Shown piece after piece: positions 1 to 8,378 of a stretch of 54,723 bases of DNA. This DNA is from Bacteroidales bacterium UBA1182 (GTDB lineage Bacteria; Bacteroidota; Bacteroidia; Bacteroidales; Bacteroidaceae). Position numbers and translations under genes: made by a program. The stretch is taken from NCBI GenBank assembly GCA_002310015.1, contig DBYQ01000080.1, positions 1 through 54,723 on the forward strand. The letters are read 5' to 3'. Within the stretch, counting starts at the first letter, position 1; every line of letters begins with the position of its first letter. Under the pieces are notes generated by a model that saw only the letters and a program-made list of their open reading frames with translations, was not told where the DNA came from and did no database searches.

Positions 1-234
1 ACCGATGCCTGCAAGAAGCACGGTGGATTCTACCTGGGTTCAATAGGCGGCCCCGCTGCCATCCTGGCTCAGAACAACATCAAGTCAATTGAGTGCGTTG
101 AGTATCCGGAGCTTGGCATGGAGGCAATATGGAAAATTGAGGTTGAGGACTTCCCGGCCTTTATCCTGGTTGACGATAAGGGCAACGATTTCTTCAAGCA
201 GTTGAAGCCCTGCGAAGGCTGTAAAATTCTTTAA
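1..234 (+). CDS. Fumarate hydratase class I, C-terminal part (cut by window edge)
   Basis: This is the last 77 codons of an open frame that runs in from the left edge and stops with TAA at 232-234. The translation holds GGFYLGSIGGPAA and a tail ending CEGCKIL, which I recognise as the C-terminal (beta) region of the single-chain class I iron-sulfur fumarase, the enzyme that interconverts fumarate and malate. In Bacteroidales it belongs to the reductive branch that makes succinate. The stop codon sits at the edge of an AT-rich repeat that begins at 233. The N-terminal part with the cluster-binding cysteines is outside the window, so the class assignment rests on this tail only. Confidence 0.85.
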   Translation, partial: TDACKKHGGFYLGSIGGPAAILAQNNIKSIECVEYPELGMEAIWKIEVEDFPAFILVDDKGNDFFKQLKPCEGCKIL

Positions 235-326
235 TTGAGAATTGAAAATTGAGAATTGAGAATTGGCCATCCGGTGCGTGACACGCAGGTTCTGCGTATT
301 AATTCTCAATTCTAAATTCTCAATTA
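233..326. repeat. AT-rich TTGAGAATT repeat with inverted arms
   Basis: Iterations of TTGAGAATTGA (233-264) are followed by a 34-base GC-richer centre (265-298, containing the small hairpin GCGTgacACGC) and then by the opposite orientation, TTCTCAATTCTAAATTCTC (299-326). The arms can pair imperfectly over about 27 bases, so the unit could act as a terminator for the fumarase gene or be a mobile-type intergenic repeat. A second copy of one arm lies after ricT at 2600-2632. The function is not known; holB starts 13 bases downstream. Confidence 0.6.
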
Positions 327-339
327 GAAACCAAGTTAT

Positions 340-1476
340 ATGTACTTTCGGGACATAATCGGACAGCAGGAGGTGATAGAGCGGCTTGTTAAGGACGCTC
401 AGGCCGGCACTGTGCCCCACGCTCTGCTGTTCTGTGGTCCTGAAGGTACAGGTAAACTGCAGACAGCCATCGCATTTGCGCGCTATCTGCTGTGCCGTGA
501 CAAAGGCCAGGCGCAGGAATCCTGCGGCACATGCCCGTCGTGCGTCAAGATGGACAAGCTGGTACATCCTGACCTGCACTTTGTATTCCCCGTCATAAAC
601 AAGAGCAAGACCGCCGGGCGCTCCACCATATCGGACGATGAGATTTCCACCTGGCGTGAGATGGTTACTGAGAACCATTACTTTGGATTTGAGGAGTGGC
701 TCAGTGCCATTGATGCAGATAACAAGCAGGCCAGCATATTTGTGACTGAGAGTGAGTCAATCATGTCCAAGCTGGCGCTCAAGTCAGTTGAGGGAGGCTA
801 CAAGATCATGATAATATGGCATGCGGAGAAGATGAACCCGCAGTGCGCCAACTCCCTGCTCAAGCTGCTTGAGGAGCCACCCGCCCAAACGGTGTTCATA
901 CTCACCACCGATGCCCCCGAGCAGATGCTGGAAACCATACTGAGCCGCACGCAGCGTATAGAATTCCGCCGCATTCCGGAGCAGATAATTGAGGAACGTC
1001 TTACCGGCCCGGGCTACTCACTTGACCCCGACACAGCCGCCAGGATAGCCCACTTCAGCGGAGGCAGTTGGCTCAAGGCCATGAGCACCCTGCGCGTGAA
1101 TGCAGAGAGTGAGGAGTTCTTTGACTACTTCACTCAGTTGATGCGCCTTTCATACGGACGCCGTCTGAAGGACCTTAAACGGTGGTCAGATGCCATTGCA
1201 GGTGGCGGGCGTGAGTGGCAGAAACGATTCCTTGCATACTGCCAGCGCATGATTCGTGAGAACTTTATCTGCAATTTCCATCAGCCGGAACTCAACTATC
1301 TGACAGAGCAGGAACAGCAGTTCTCAGTAAAGTTCGCCCCGTTTGTAAATGAGAACAATATCATCGGACTCATGGATATGCTGTCCGATGCACAAAGAGA
1401 TATAGAACAGAACGTTAATTCCAAGATGGTATTCTTTGACCTTTCGCTCAAGACTATCATGCTTATGAAACAATAA
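340..1476 (+). CDS. holB: DNA polymerase III subunit delta'
   Basis: This 378-residue AAA+ protein is the delta' subunit of the sliding-clamp loader. It shows a Walker A motif GPEGTGK at residues 33-39, a four-cysteine zinc knot (C52, C62, C65, C68), a Walker-B-like IMIIW followed by HAEKM near 156-165, LLKLLEEPP at 174-181 and SRT at 202-204 in the sensor/arginine-finger position. DnaX-type clamp loaders share the fold, but DnaX would be longer and carry a different C-terminus, so delta' fits better. The ATG at 340 lies directly after the AT-rich repeat and has no strong Shine-Dalgarno. ricT follows after 4 bases, so the two are probably cotranscribed. Confidence 0.9.
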   Translation: MYFRDIIGQQEVIERLVKDAQAGTVPHALLFCGPEGTGKLQTAIAFARYLLCRDKGQAQESCGTCPSCVKMDKLVHPDLHFVFPVINKSKTAGRSTISDDEISTWREMVTENHYFGFEEWLSAIDADNKQASIFVTESESIMSKLALKSVEGGYKIMIIWHAEKMNPQCANSLLKLLEEPPAQTVFILTTDAPEQMLETILSRTQRIEFRRIPEQIIEERLTGPGYSLDPDTAARIAHFSGGSWLKAMSTLRVNAESEEFFDYFTQLMRLSYGRRLKDLKRWSDAIAGGGREWQKRFLAYCQRMIRENFICNFHQPELNYLTEQEQQFSVKFAPFVNENNIIGLMDMLSDAQRDIEQNVNSKMVFFDLSLKTIMLMKQ

Positions 1477-1480
1477 CAAT

Positions 1481-2605
1481 ATGGATCAGGATTTCATACT
1501 AAATAACGGCAGCGGCGGTATATGCTGCAAAGGTTGTGGCAAGGGCATGGGCCAGTTGCACTCTTTTGATTATCTGGCAGGTGTACCCGGAGCCGATGAC
1601 TGCGAATATGTTGAGGTTCAGTTCAAGAACACCCGCAAGGGATTCTTTATCAACTCCAACAACATACCGCTTGAAAAAGGTGACATTGTAGCCGTTGAAT
1701 CCAATCCCGGACACGACATAGGCACCGTAACCATGACAGGCCGTCTGGTCAAACTCCAGATGAAAAAGGCCAACCTGCGCCCAGACATAGAGATAAAGCG
1801 AATCTACCGCAAGGCCCGTGAGGTAGATATGGAGAAGTATGCCGAGGCCAAGAGCCGCGAGCATGACACCATGATACGCTCCCGCCAGATTGCCAAGGAC
1901 CTGGGTCTGGAGATGAAGATAGGTGATGTGGAGTATCAGGGTGACGGCCTCAAAGCCATCTTCTACTACATTGCCGATGGCCGCGTGGATTTCCGCCAGC
2001 TCATCAAGGTTTTGGCCGATGCCTTCCACGTACGCATTGAGATGAAACAGATAGGTGCACGCCAGGAGGCAGGACGTATAGGTGGCATAGGTCCCTGCGG
2101 ACGTGAACTCTGCTGCACCACCTGGATGACAAGTTTTGTATCGGTCTCAACCGGTGCCGCCCGTTTCCAGGACCTCTCCATGAACCCGCAGAAACTGGCC
2201 GGCCAGTGCGCCAAGCTCAAGTGCTGCCTCAACTATGAGGTTGATGCCTATGTGGAGGCCCAGAAGGGATTCCCCTCACGCGACATTCCGCTTGAAACCA
2301 AGGACAGCACCTACTATTTCTTCAAAGCCGATATCCTTAACGGGCAGCTCTCCTACTCCACCGATAAGGTATTTGCCGCCAATGTGGAGACCATCACCCC
2401 TGCACGCGCCCTTGAAATCATAGCAATGAACCGCAAGGGACAGAAACCCCTGAGCCTGGATGAGAACGCCGTCCACACCGACTCCCGCATAGAGAACGAC
2501 ATCCTCACCGATGGCGATCTCTCCCGCTTTGACAAAAAGAAAAAGAAGAAAAAACACCACCGGCCCAACAACCACAGGCCAGAGGGGCCCAAGCCCGCAA
2601 ATTGA
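1481..2605 (+). CDS. ricT: PSP1/RicT family protein
   Basis: A 374-residue protein of the PSP1 C-terminal domain family (RicT/YaaT in Bacillus, where it is part of a complex acting on RNase Y and RNA maturation). The signature cysteine clusters are visible: GPCGRELCC around residues 204-213 and CAKLKCC around 243-249, plus an extra N-terminal cysteine group (CCKGC, 15-19). The C-terminus is a basic KKKKKK run followed by a His/Pro/Asn-rich tail, likely disordered. It starts 4 bases after holB. The TGA stop is supplied by the first bases of an AT-rich repeat (2600-2632), so the last residues may have been altered by repeat insertion. The biochemical role in Bacteroidota is not settled. Confidence 0.88.
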   Translation: MDQDFILNNGSGGICCKGCGKGMGQLHSFDYLAGVPGADDCEYVEVQFKNTRKGFFINSNNIPLEKGDIVAVESNPGHDIGTVTMTGRLVKLQMKKANLRPDIEIKRIYRKAREVDMEKYAEAKSREHDTMIRSRQIAKDLGLEMKIGDVEYQGDGLKAIFYYIADGRVDFRQLIKVLADAFHVRIEMKQIGARQEAGRIGGIGPCGRELCCTTWMTSFVSVSTGAARFQDLSMNPQKLAGQCAKLKCCLNYEVDAYVEAQKGFPSRDIPLETKDSTYYFFKADILNGQLSYSTDKVFAANVETITPARALEIIAMNRKGQKPLSLDENAVHTDSRIENDILTDGDLSRFDKKKKKKKHHRPNNHRPEGPKPAN

Positions 2606-2645
2606 GAGTTGAGAATTGAAAATTGAGAATTTGGTACGCTGTACC
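2600..2645. repeat. Second TTGAGAATT repeat copy plus small palindrome
   Basis: 2600-2632 repeats the 233-264 arm (TTGAGAGTTGAGAATTG and on). It is followed by GGTACgctGTACC (2633-2645), a 5-bp hairpin, and then CTGCGTAAT, which resembles CTGCGTATT at the matching place of the first copy. The repeat overlaps the last codons and the stop of ricT. Confidence 0.6.
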
Positions 2646-2666
2646 TGCGTAATAGCCCTCAACAGG

Positions 2667-2693
2667 AAAAGACGATCCAAAAGACCGTCTTTT
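2667..2693 (+). terminator. Rho-independent terminator after ricT
   Basis: AAAAGACG (2667-2674) pairs with CGTCTTTT (2686-2693) around an 11-base loop, and the T run continues to 2695. This is a good intrinsic terminator for the holB-ricT unit and lies just before the 3' end of the convergent island gene at 2697. Confidence 0.7.
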
Positions 2694-2696
2694 TTA

Positions 2697-3686
2697 TCAT
2701 TTGTATTTATTTTCTATCACAATCATATGGTCAAGATATGTAGAATCAATAGACCCTTTCCATCGCTTTGTGGTTTCAAGGATTCTATTGCCTTCTTTAT
2801 CATATTCATATTCTTTGATGACCTTATTCTGCAACAAGCCATTGCCAAATCTACTCAGTACAGTTTTGCTTATCCTGCTTGATTCATCATACTCCCATTC
2901 CATCATATTATTAATGATCCATGCTCCCCCATCGGCATAAAATGATGATTTACCAATAACTCGCCCTAAAAGGTCATATGAATATACAGTCTTGGTACTA
3001 TCCGGATTAACATCATTATCTGCGTATATAACAGATTCTTCTATTTGAATATGGTTATGTTCATCATATGTTTTATATACAACAAACATATCCTTCCATC
3101 CATCTGTTGTTTTTGATCGTGCAGAATATTTTATTTCATTTCCTTTTTCATCCAAATAATGTGTATTATCACTTTCAACTCTTAATTCTCCATTATAAGA
3201 TACGAACAAAGAACTTAATACATAACCATCACTATACTCATATATATTCTGCCAAGAATTGCTTATTTGAGAAGTGATCCTATCAAGAGAATCATAAGCC
3301 CATTTTATAGTATAAGTTTCGTTCCAATCTTCATCCTTATATTCATAGCCATTTGAACTTATAATGAGATACTTTTCATTATAACTGTCAACAACTTTTG
3401 AAACAGGCTTCCACTCATTCTCAACCTTTTTATAATATACTCTGATAGAATCCTCAATACCTTCCATCTGATTAGTTGAACATATCATTTTGGTATCTTC
3501 AACAAATAAGCCATCTACAAGAAGATAATCCAGTCTCATTGCTATATGCCCATTGTTATCATATTCACATAAGCACCTGCTAGTGGGACTATTCATACTG
3601 TCATATGTGGTTGACAACGTTTCAATTAAGATACGTTTACATGAAACAAACAACAACAAAGACAGAAGAATAACTATTCTATTCAT
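2697..3686 (-). CDS. YD-repeat-like lipoprotein, function unknown
   Basis: A 329-residue protein with a short hydrophobic N-terminus ending in a lipobox-like LLLFVSC, so a secreted lipoprotein is predicted. The body consists of about eight degenerate strands of the type YEYDxxGxx (for example YSYDLLGRV and YEYDKEGNR), the pattern of YD/RHS beta-strand repeats, but it is far shorter than an RHS toxin and has no polymorphic toxin tip that I can see. Codon use is AT-rich, unlike the housekeeping neighbours. It is the last gene of the 2697-6512 cluster, 9 bases after the 96-residue ORF. Function unknown; surface binding is only a guess. Confidence 0.7.
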   Translation of the reverse strand: MNRIVILLSLLLFVSCKRILIETLSTTYDSMNSPTSRCLCEYDNNGHIAMRLDYLLVDGLFVEDTKMICSTNQMEGIEDSIRVYYKKVENEWKPVSKVVDSYNEKYLIISSNGYEYKDEDWNETYTIKWAYDSLDRITSQISNSWQNIYEYSDGYVLSSLFVSYNGELRVESDNTHYLDEKGNEIKYSARSKTTDGWKDMFVVYKTYDEHNHIQIEESVIYADNDVNPDSTKTVYSYDLLGRVIGKSSFYADGGAWIINNMMEWEYDESSRISKTVLSRFGNGLLQNKVIKEYEYDKEGNRILETTKRWKGSIDSTYLDHMIVIENKYK

Positions 3687-3695
3687 ACACTCAAT

Positions 3696-3986
3696 TCACT
3701 GATTATTCTCAACTAATACAGCTATTATGTCATTGACACTGGCTGTAAAATTACTTCCATCACAATCATAACAGGAAAAATCGCCAGTACTACTATTATA
3801 ACTGTAAGGAACACTCACATGACCTGATGTAACTATATAATACATTCCTTTCTTTAATACGCCATTACTCAACATTTTGCCCATATAAATGGTCGCGTTT
3901 TCTTGTGCAACAAATGTTTTTTTGAATAATCTTTGAATTGCAGGAATCATTTGATTTTGTGTAGAAGCCCCTCCCGAATTATCCAT
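3696..3986 (-). CDS. Small hypothetical protein in the YD/WG cluster
   Basis: I do not recognise this 96-residue protein. I place the start at the ATG at 3986, 19 bases after the end of the upstream gene; a GTG at 4031 would add 15 residues but overlap that gene by 26 bases. There is no signal peptide. The sequence has a basic stretch IQRLFKKTF, a hydrophobic-polar middle containing YYIVTSGHVSVPY, and a Cys pair CYDC. It lies between the two YD-repeat lipoproteins in the same orientation and shares their AT-rich composition. It could be an independent small protein or the detached tail of a larger one. Confidence 0.5.
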   Translation of the reverse strand: MDNSGGASTQNQMIPAIQRLFKKTFVAQENATIYMGKMLSNGVLKKGMYYIVTSGHVSVPYSYNSSTGDFSCYDCDGSNFTASVNDIIAVLVENNQ

Positions 3987-4005
3987 TATTGTAGTTTTAT
4001 ACTTT

Positions 4006-5103
4006 TTAGAATGCCATCGTTTTTTTCGCACTATATTTTCTTTTAGCAGAATTAATTGAACGATATTGAAAGAATAGATTCTTAGAATTAAGTAGATCTA
4101 TAGTTTCTTGTTTGACGGATAGCCTTATATCATTATAATCATATTTTGTGATATTGTTTTTCTCTATCTTCCCTTTTCTCTGAGACAATTCTCTTTCTAT
4201 TGATATTCGACCATTATCGTCATATTCATAACTATTCCGCACGAAAGAATTAAATTGGGGGACGTTATTGATAGCCATATAATATAAAACTTTTGAAGTC
4301 AACCTTCCATTCCTATCATATTCATAATAGAGAACATTTTCTAATGTGTCATATTTAATTGATGTGGTTTTTATCACTCTCCCATCAGCATCAAATTCGT
4401 TGAGCTCAGTTAGATTTAAGTAACAATATGTTCGTCTCAAACAATTGCCTAGGCTGTCATATTCGTAATATTTTTTTCCAAGAGGACCTTCTTCTGTTAT
4501 TAAATGACCATACTTATCATATTCTTCAGTTCTTATAAGTTCTGACTTTATCGGGTCTGCTCCATGATATGTGAAAATATATTTTAAATGATTTGAACCG
4601 TCATAATATGCGAATTTATATTCTTTGGTCAGCCAATAGGATTCATCGAATAATCTATATTCGGAGGAGAGCCATACGCCATCTTGATCATAAGAATTGA
4701 TTACCATATCTAAAGGAGTCCATCCTTTGTAATCTTTCTTTATTTTAATTTTAAGTGGATGATTGTCAAATAAAAACAATGTGTCTTTTAGATCTTTGTT
4801 TTCATAATTTACAACTATAAGGAGTTTGTTCTCTTCAAACAATGAATCTTTGCGTATTGCCCGATAATAGGCTCCTTCATGTGCTAAAACAAACGATTCC
4901 CATCTAACTAAGCGATAGCCATTGAAAATAGAAGATTCATTCCTTATTTCAAGCCAATTTTCGTTTCCTAATGTAGCAATAGTATCAAATTGCATAGAAT
5001 AGTTGATATGAGATATTTGTTTGTCATAGCAACTGCTTATGGCAAACACGGTTACGATAACTATAAATATCATTTTAGAGTATCTCATATAAATAAAATT
5101 CAT
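4006..5103 (-). CDS. YD-repeat-like lipoprotein, function unknown
   Basis: A 365-residue protein with an N-terminal hydrophobic segment and lipobox AISSC at about residues 21-25, hence a predicted lipoprotein. From about residue 190 on it carries YD-type repeats such as YYEYDSLGNCL, YYEYDRNGRL and YEYDDNGRI. It is a clear relative in style of the 2697-3686 gene. Its ATG overlaps the TAA of the upstream WG-repeat gene (TAATG), so the two are translationally coupled and probably act together. The C-terminus is basic (KRKYSAKK). AT-rich codon use suggests transfer. No enzymatic motif is visible. Confidence 0.7.
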   Translation of the reverse strand: MNFIYMRYSKMIFIVIVTVFAISSCYDKQISHINYSMQFDTIATLGNENWLEIRNESSIFNGYRLVRWESFVLAHEGAYYRAIRKDSLFEENKLLIVVNYENKDLKDTLFLFDNHPLKIKIKKDYKGWTPLDMVINSYDQDGVWLSSEYRLFDESYWLTKEYKFAYYDGSNHLKYIFTYHGADPIKSELIRTEEYDKYGHLITEEGPLGKKYYEYDSLGNCLRRTYCYLNLTELNEFDADGRVIKTTSIKYDTLENVLYYEYDRNGRLTSKVLYYMAINNVPQFNSFVRNSYEYDDNGRISIERELSQRKGKIEKNNITKYDYNDIRLSVKQETIDLLNSKNLFFQYRSINSAKRKYSAKKTMAF

Positions 5104-6512
5104 TATCTGGCCACTCGTGATTTATTATTACTTTTCAGATTTCCTTCTTTGTCAATGAAACTCCACTTCCCGTTTATTTTAACAGATGCCATTCCTTCAT
5201 GGAAACTTCGAGCGTAGTCAAACTCACAAGGAATTACAACCTTACCGTTAGTGTCAATGAATCCATATTTTCCCTTTCTTACTACTCGAGCCAATCCTTC
5301 ATAAAAACCATCGGCTTCTTGAAAAGATGGTTTTATGGCAATTGTTGCATTTGATGTCGTATCATTTATGTGATAATAACCTTTTTTACGACCTTTCTTT
5401 ACAACATAGTAGCCATCAGGATAAGATTGAATCTCCTTAAACTTTATGGGCATGATAATATTATTCCTTTTGTCTATGCATCCATATCTGATTCTTTTGC
5501 CGTTATATTTGGCTTTTGACACTAAAAATACATTATTTGAACATTGTGATACGTAATTATAGTCTAATTTTGATGATATCAGGTCAAAGCCTTCATATAT
5601 AGCCCAATTCTCCTTGCCATAACTTACCACCTTTATACCATCATTGTGATTTGTTGAATAATAGATAACTTTTCCTATGTTATTTTTGACAGTTCCTTTG
5701 TTGTCTATTATGTAACTGCTGTTGTCTTTATCTGCAATTGCTGTTCCTTGGTGAAAATTATCGGCAAAGTCCCATTCGTTGGCTAATCTCTCTCTACCGG
5801 TTGCATCAATATAAATGTATTTTCCGTCTTTCTTAATTGCTGTCAAACCCTCTGAAAAGGTCGCATATATCATCTCGTCATACTCAAAAGGTATTTTAAC
5901 CTCTCCAGAGGTGAGATCAATAAATCCAGTCTTTTTGTCTAAGACGCCACCTATAAGATTATTGTTTTCTTCGGTTGTTAGGCAAGCATCAAACAATCTG
6001 TCGTAAATAATGGGGATAACAATGTTTCCTAAAGTGTCTATTAAACCGCTTTTGCCATTGTGATGAACTATTGAATAATCATAATAGTCAGTAGCATAAT
6101 CATAGATGATAGGTGTTACTATATTTCCTTTTTTGTCAATAAAACCATATGTACATCCATTTGCATCGGGATCATAACTAACATAGAAAGAATGTGTATT
6201 TGTAGTGTCACTTCCATGAGTATTGACATTGAGTTTCCTTGTTTTCCCATCGGAATATTTAATAACACGTGCTCTACCTTGTTGAAAATCCCATATGAAA
6301 TCAAACTCGTATGGAACGATCAGTTCGCCTGTCTTATCAATGGCTCCAAATTTATTGTTATTCATTACCACGGCTATCCCTTCATGGAAATCACTGACAT
6401 AATCAAAGTATAAAATACTATCTTGCGCAACTGTTCTTACGCATAGCATAATAGATACCAATGTCAAGATTTTTTCGTTCAGAAATAATAGGGTGTAATA
6501 GTCAGTTCTCAC
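5103..6512 (-). CDS. WG-repeat-containing secreted protein
   Basis: A protein of up to 469 residues built from repeats of the WG (KWG) family: blocks of the form YGFIDxxGxxVxPxxYD recur about seven times (for example YGFIDKKGNIVTPIIYD near residue 125 and YGFIDTNGKVVIPCEFD near 420), several followed by FHEGxA. A hydrophobic segment near residues 14-28 ending CVRTVAQ suggests export. The only upstream start is a GTG at 6512; a TTG in the hydrophobic segment is an alternative, so the N-terminus is uncertain. WG-repeat proteins are common in Bacteroidota, with unknown roles. It heads the coupled cluster of four genes and is AT-rich. Confidence 0.72.
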   Translation of the reverse strand: MRTDYYTLLFLNEKILTLVSIMLCVRTVAQDSILYFDYVSDFHEGIAVVMNNNKFGAIDKTGELIVPYEFDFIWDFQQGRARVIKYSDGKTRKLNVNTHGSDTTNTHSFYVSYDPDANGCTYGFIDKKGNIVTPIIYDYATDYYDYSIVHHNGKSGLIDTLGNIVIPIIYDRLFDACLTTEENNNLIGGVLDKKTGFIDLTSGEVKIPFEYDEMIYATFSEGLTAIKKDGKYIYIDATGRERLANEWDFADNFHQGTAIADKDNSSYIIDNKGTVKNNIGKVIYYSTNHNDGIKVVSYGKENWAIYEGFDLISSKLDYNYVSQCSNNVFLVSKAKYNGKRIRYGCIDKRNNIIMPIKFKEIQSYPDGYYVVKKGRKKGYYHINDTTSNATIAIKPSFQEADGFYEGLARVVRKGKYGFIDTNGKVVIPCEFDYARSFHEGMASVKINGKWSFIDKEGNLKSNNKSRVAR

Positions 6513-6681
6513 TAAATGATATTCTTAGACCGCCTTGAAAATAAGATTTATCCATTTTACAATACAAAAAAACATCATCATCAAAAAAATATTTTGTATT
6601 GTCAAAAGTGATGATTTCATCAACAACAAAACAATGACCTTCGTCAGACTTAATGGTATGATTGCCCCAGCAATAATAAGC
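6502..6681 (-). pseudogene. Start-less 59-codon coding remnant
   Basis: On the minus strand an open frame of 59 codons ends with TGA at 6502-6504 and is closed upstream by TAG at 6682-6684. Its translation looks like genuine protein (for example GHCFVVDEIITFDN and DKSYFQGGLRISFSEN), yet there is no ATG, GTG or TTG near its beginning. I read it as the C-terminal end of a gene whose 5' part has been lost. It overlaps the GTG start of the WG-repeat gene by 11 bases, so the parent gene may once have been coupled to it. Family not recognised. Confidence 0.4.
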
Positions 6682-6684
6682 CTA

Positions 6685-6865
6685 CCAAATTACTCTTGTG
6701 TATCATCGTTTGCTTAATAATTATGTGCAAAGATATTGATTAGGCTTATTTTTACAAAAATAATTATAAGAATTCTAAAAATACAATGACAAACGATCAA
6801 ACATATAAAGCAAAATAAAACATATTTGAAAGCCTCAATAACATGTTTTACAGCCTAACTCTGTT
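6685..6865. other. AT-rich gene-free stretch
   Basis: This AT-rich stretch lies between the coding remnant and the rodA terminator. I see no open frame of protein-like composition and no strong palindrome. It presumably contains a promoter for the minus-strand island cluster, but I could not find a convincing TAnnTTTG element. Confidence 0.4.
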
Positions 6866-6890
6866 CAAAAAAAGACGTTAAATTTCGTCA
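6866..6890 (-). terminator. Probable terminator of the purH-rodA operon
   Basis: On the minus strand, GACG and CGTC (6886-6889 and 6874-6877) enclose an 8-base AT loop and are followed by seven T. The stem is only 4 bp, so the call is moderate. Its position, about 30 bases after the rodA stop, fits the end of the cell-shape operon. Confidence 0.45.
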
Positions 6891-6920
6891 TCGGTCCTCC
6901 TTTTTGTGGCGCCAGTTTGT

Positions 6921-8378
6921 TCAATAATTGGTGGTGCGTTCGCAGTCAATGCGGAGGAAGACGGAGAGGAGGATGGTGAAGCCCCAGAGGGAGGAGCCGC
7001 CGTAACTGAAGAACGGGAGCGGAATGCCGATAACGGGGGTGATGCCCAGTACCATACCTATATTTATAAATAGGTGGAAGAATAGGATGCACGCTACAGA
7101 GTAGCCATATACACGGCCGAATACTGATGACTGCCGTTCCGCCAGGAAGATAAGCCTGAGCAGAAGGCTCAGATAAAGCAGCAGCACAAATGCGGAGCCC
7201 TTGAATCCCTGCTCCTCACCCACGGTGCAGAATATGAAGTCTGTATCCTGCTCAGGAACATACTTGAGCTTGGTCTGGGTGCCTTTCATAAAGCCCTTTC
7301 CGGTAAGGCCGCCGGATCCTATGGCTATCAGTGACTGGTTCACATTGTAACCGGCACCCTGGGGGTCATTCTCAAGGCCTAAGATCACATTGATACGGGT
7401 ACGCTGGTGCGGCTGCAGTATCTCATTGAAGGCATAATCAACAGAGAACAGATATCCAACTGAAAAGATTCCGAACAGTGCCACCAGAATATACTGGCGG
7501 ACAATATCCTTGAATGACCTGAATATGATGTATATACTTGTTACCAGAATAAGTGCTACCTGAAGCCATGTCACCTTGAAAGGATAGACTGAAAGAGAGA
7601 GAGCCAAACCTATCAGCATACCCCCGGTACCCACTCCCAGCACAGTTACCGCAAGATTGCGTTTATGGGACATGATCCAGATAATAAGAGCCTGCAATAG
7701 TTGTATGATGGTAAGTACCAGCCATGTACCTAACTGGAACGGCTGATTGCCAAAGCTTACCGGACTGAATTTTATCTCCAGTATAAAGAACAGTATGGCG
7801 CAGAACCCCACTAAGAGAACGCTGCCCGTCATCCCCTCACGATACATCACAAGCAGGAATGCCACATAAACCAAGGCTGAGCCGGTCTCATTCTGGCAGA
7901 TGATAAGCAGCATAGGCACCAGGAATATGGCACAGGCTTTCAGCACATCGCTCAGGCGGGACGGACTGAAATCAAACCTGTCAACAAACTTGGCAAGCGC
8001 AAGTGCAGTGGCAAACTTGGCAAACTCCGCCGGCTGCAGACTCACAGGCCCGAAATGCAGCCACGAACGCGAACCTTTGGTATCAGAAGCCACAAATATG
8101 GTTACCAACAGCGCAAACAACAGCACTCCGTATATTATGTAAGAGTAGGCATTGTAGAAAGTCTGCGTAATGAACAGCACCACAGCCCCTAATGCAAAAG
8201 CACACAGTATCCATACCAGCTGTTTGCCGGGGCGCGTTGCAAAAGAGAAGAGGTCATGATTCTCAAGTGCAGCACTGGCTCCGCAGATGCTGAACCACCC
8301 GCATACCATTATGGCCACCACAATCAGCACGGTAGCCCAGTCAAGCCTGCCCAGTATGTTAACGTTCCTCCTCTCCAT
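6921..8378 (-). CDS. rodA: Rod-shape-determining SEDS glycosyltransferase RodA
   Basis: A 485-residue polytopic membrane protein of the FtsW/RodA/SpoVE family, the peptidoglycan polymerase partner of PBP2 in cell elongation. It has about ten hydrophobic segments, and the C-terminal PLPFFSYGGSS motif typical of SEDS proteins is present near residue 460. The middle contains an extra hydrophobic stretch (residues about 200-310), so it is somewhat longer than proteobacterial RodA, as is usual in Bacteroidota. The start overlaps the end of mrdA by 20 bases, and a purine-rich GGAGAGGAGG lies at the start itself. RodA rather than FtsW is chosen because of the mre/mrdA context. Confidence 0.93.
   Translation of the reverse strand: MERRNVNILGRLDWATVLIVVAIMVCGWFSICGASAALENHDLFSFATRPGKQLVWILCAFALGAVVLFITQTFYNAYSYIIYGVLLFALLVTIFVASDTKGSRSWLHFGPVSLQPAEFAKFATALALAKFVDRFDFSPSRLSDVLKACAIFLVPMLLIICQNETGSALVYVAFLLVMYREGMTGSVLLVGFCAILFFILEIKFSPVSFGNQPFQLGTWLVLTIIQLLQALIIWIMSHKRNLAVTVLGVGTGGMLIGLALSLSVYPFKVTWLQVALILVTSIYIIFRSFKDIVRQYILVALFGIFSVGYLFSVDYAFNEILQPHQRTRINVILGLENDPQGAGYNVNQSLIAIGSGGLTGKGFMKGTQTKLKYVPEQDTDFIFCTVGEEQGFKGSAFVLLLYLSLLLRLIFLAERQSSVFGRVYGYSVACILFFHLFINIGMVLGITPVIGIPLPFFSYGGSSLWGFTILLSVFLRIDCERTTNY

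Noticed and set aside
85..678. 197-codon minus-strand open frame over the fumarase end and holB
   Set aside because: It crosses the AT-rich repeat and lies antisense to two confident genes; its translation has no family features.
2697..5103. Reading the YD-repeat lipoproteins as RHS/polymorphic toxins
   Set aside because: They are only about 330-365 residues, have lipoprotein signals, and lack the RHS core and a variable toxin tip.
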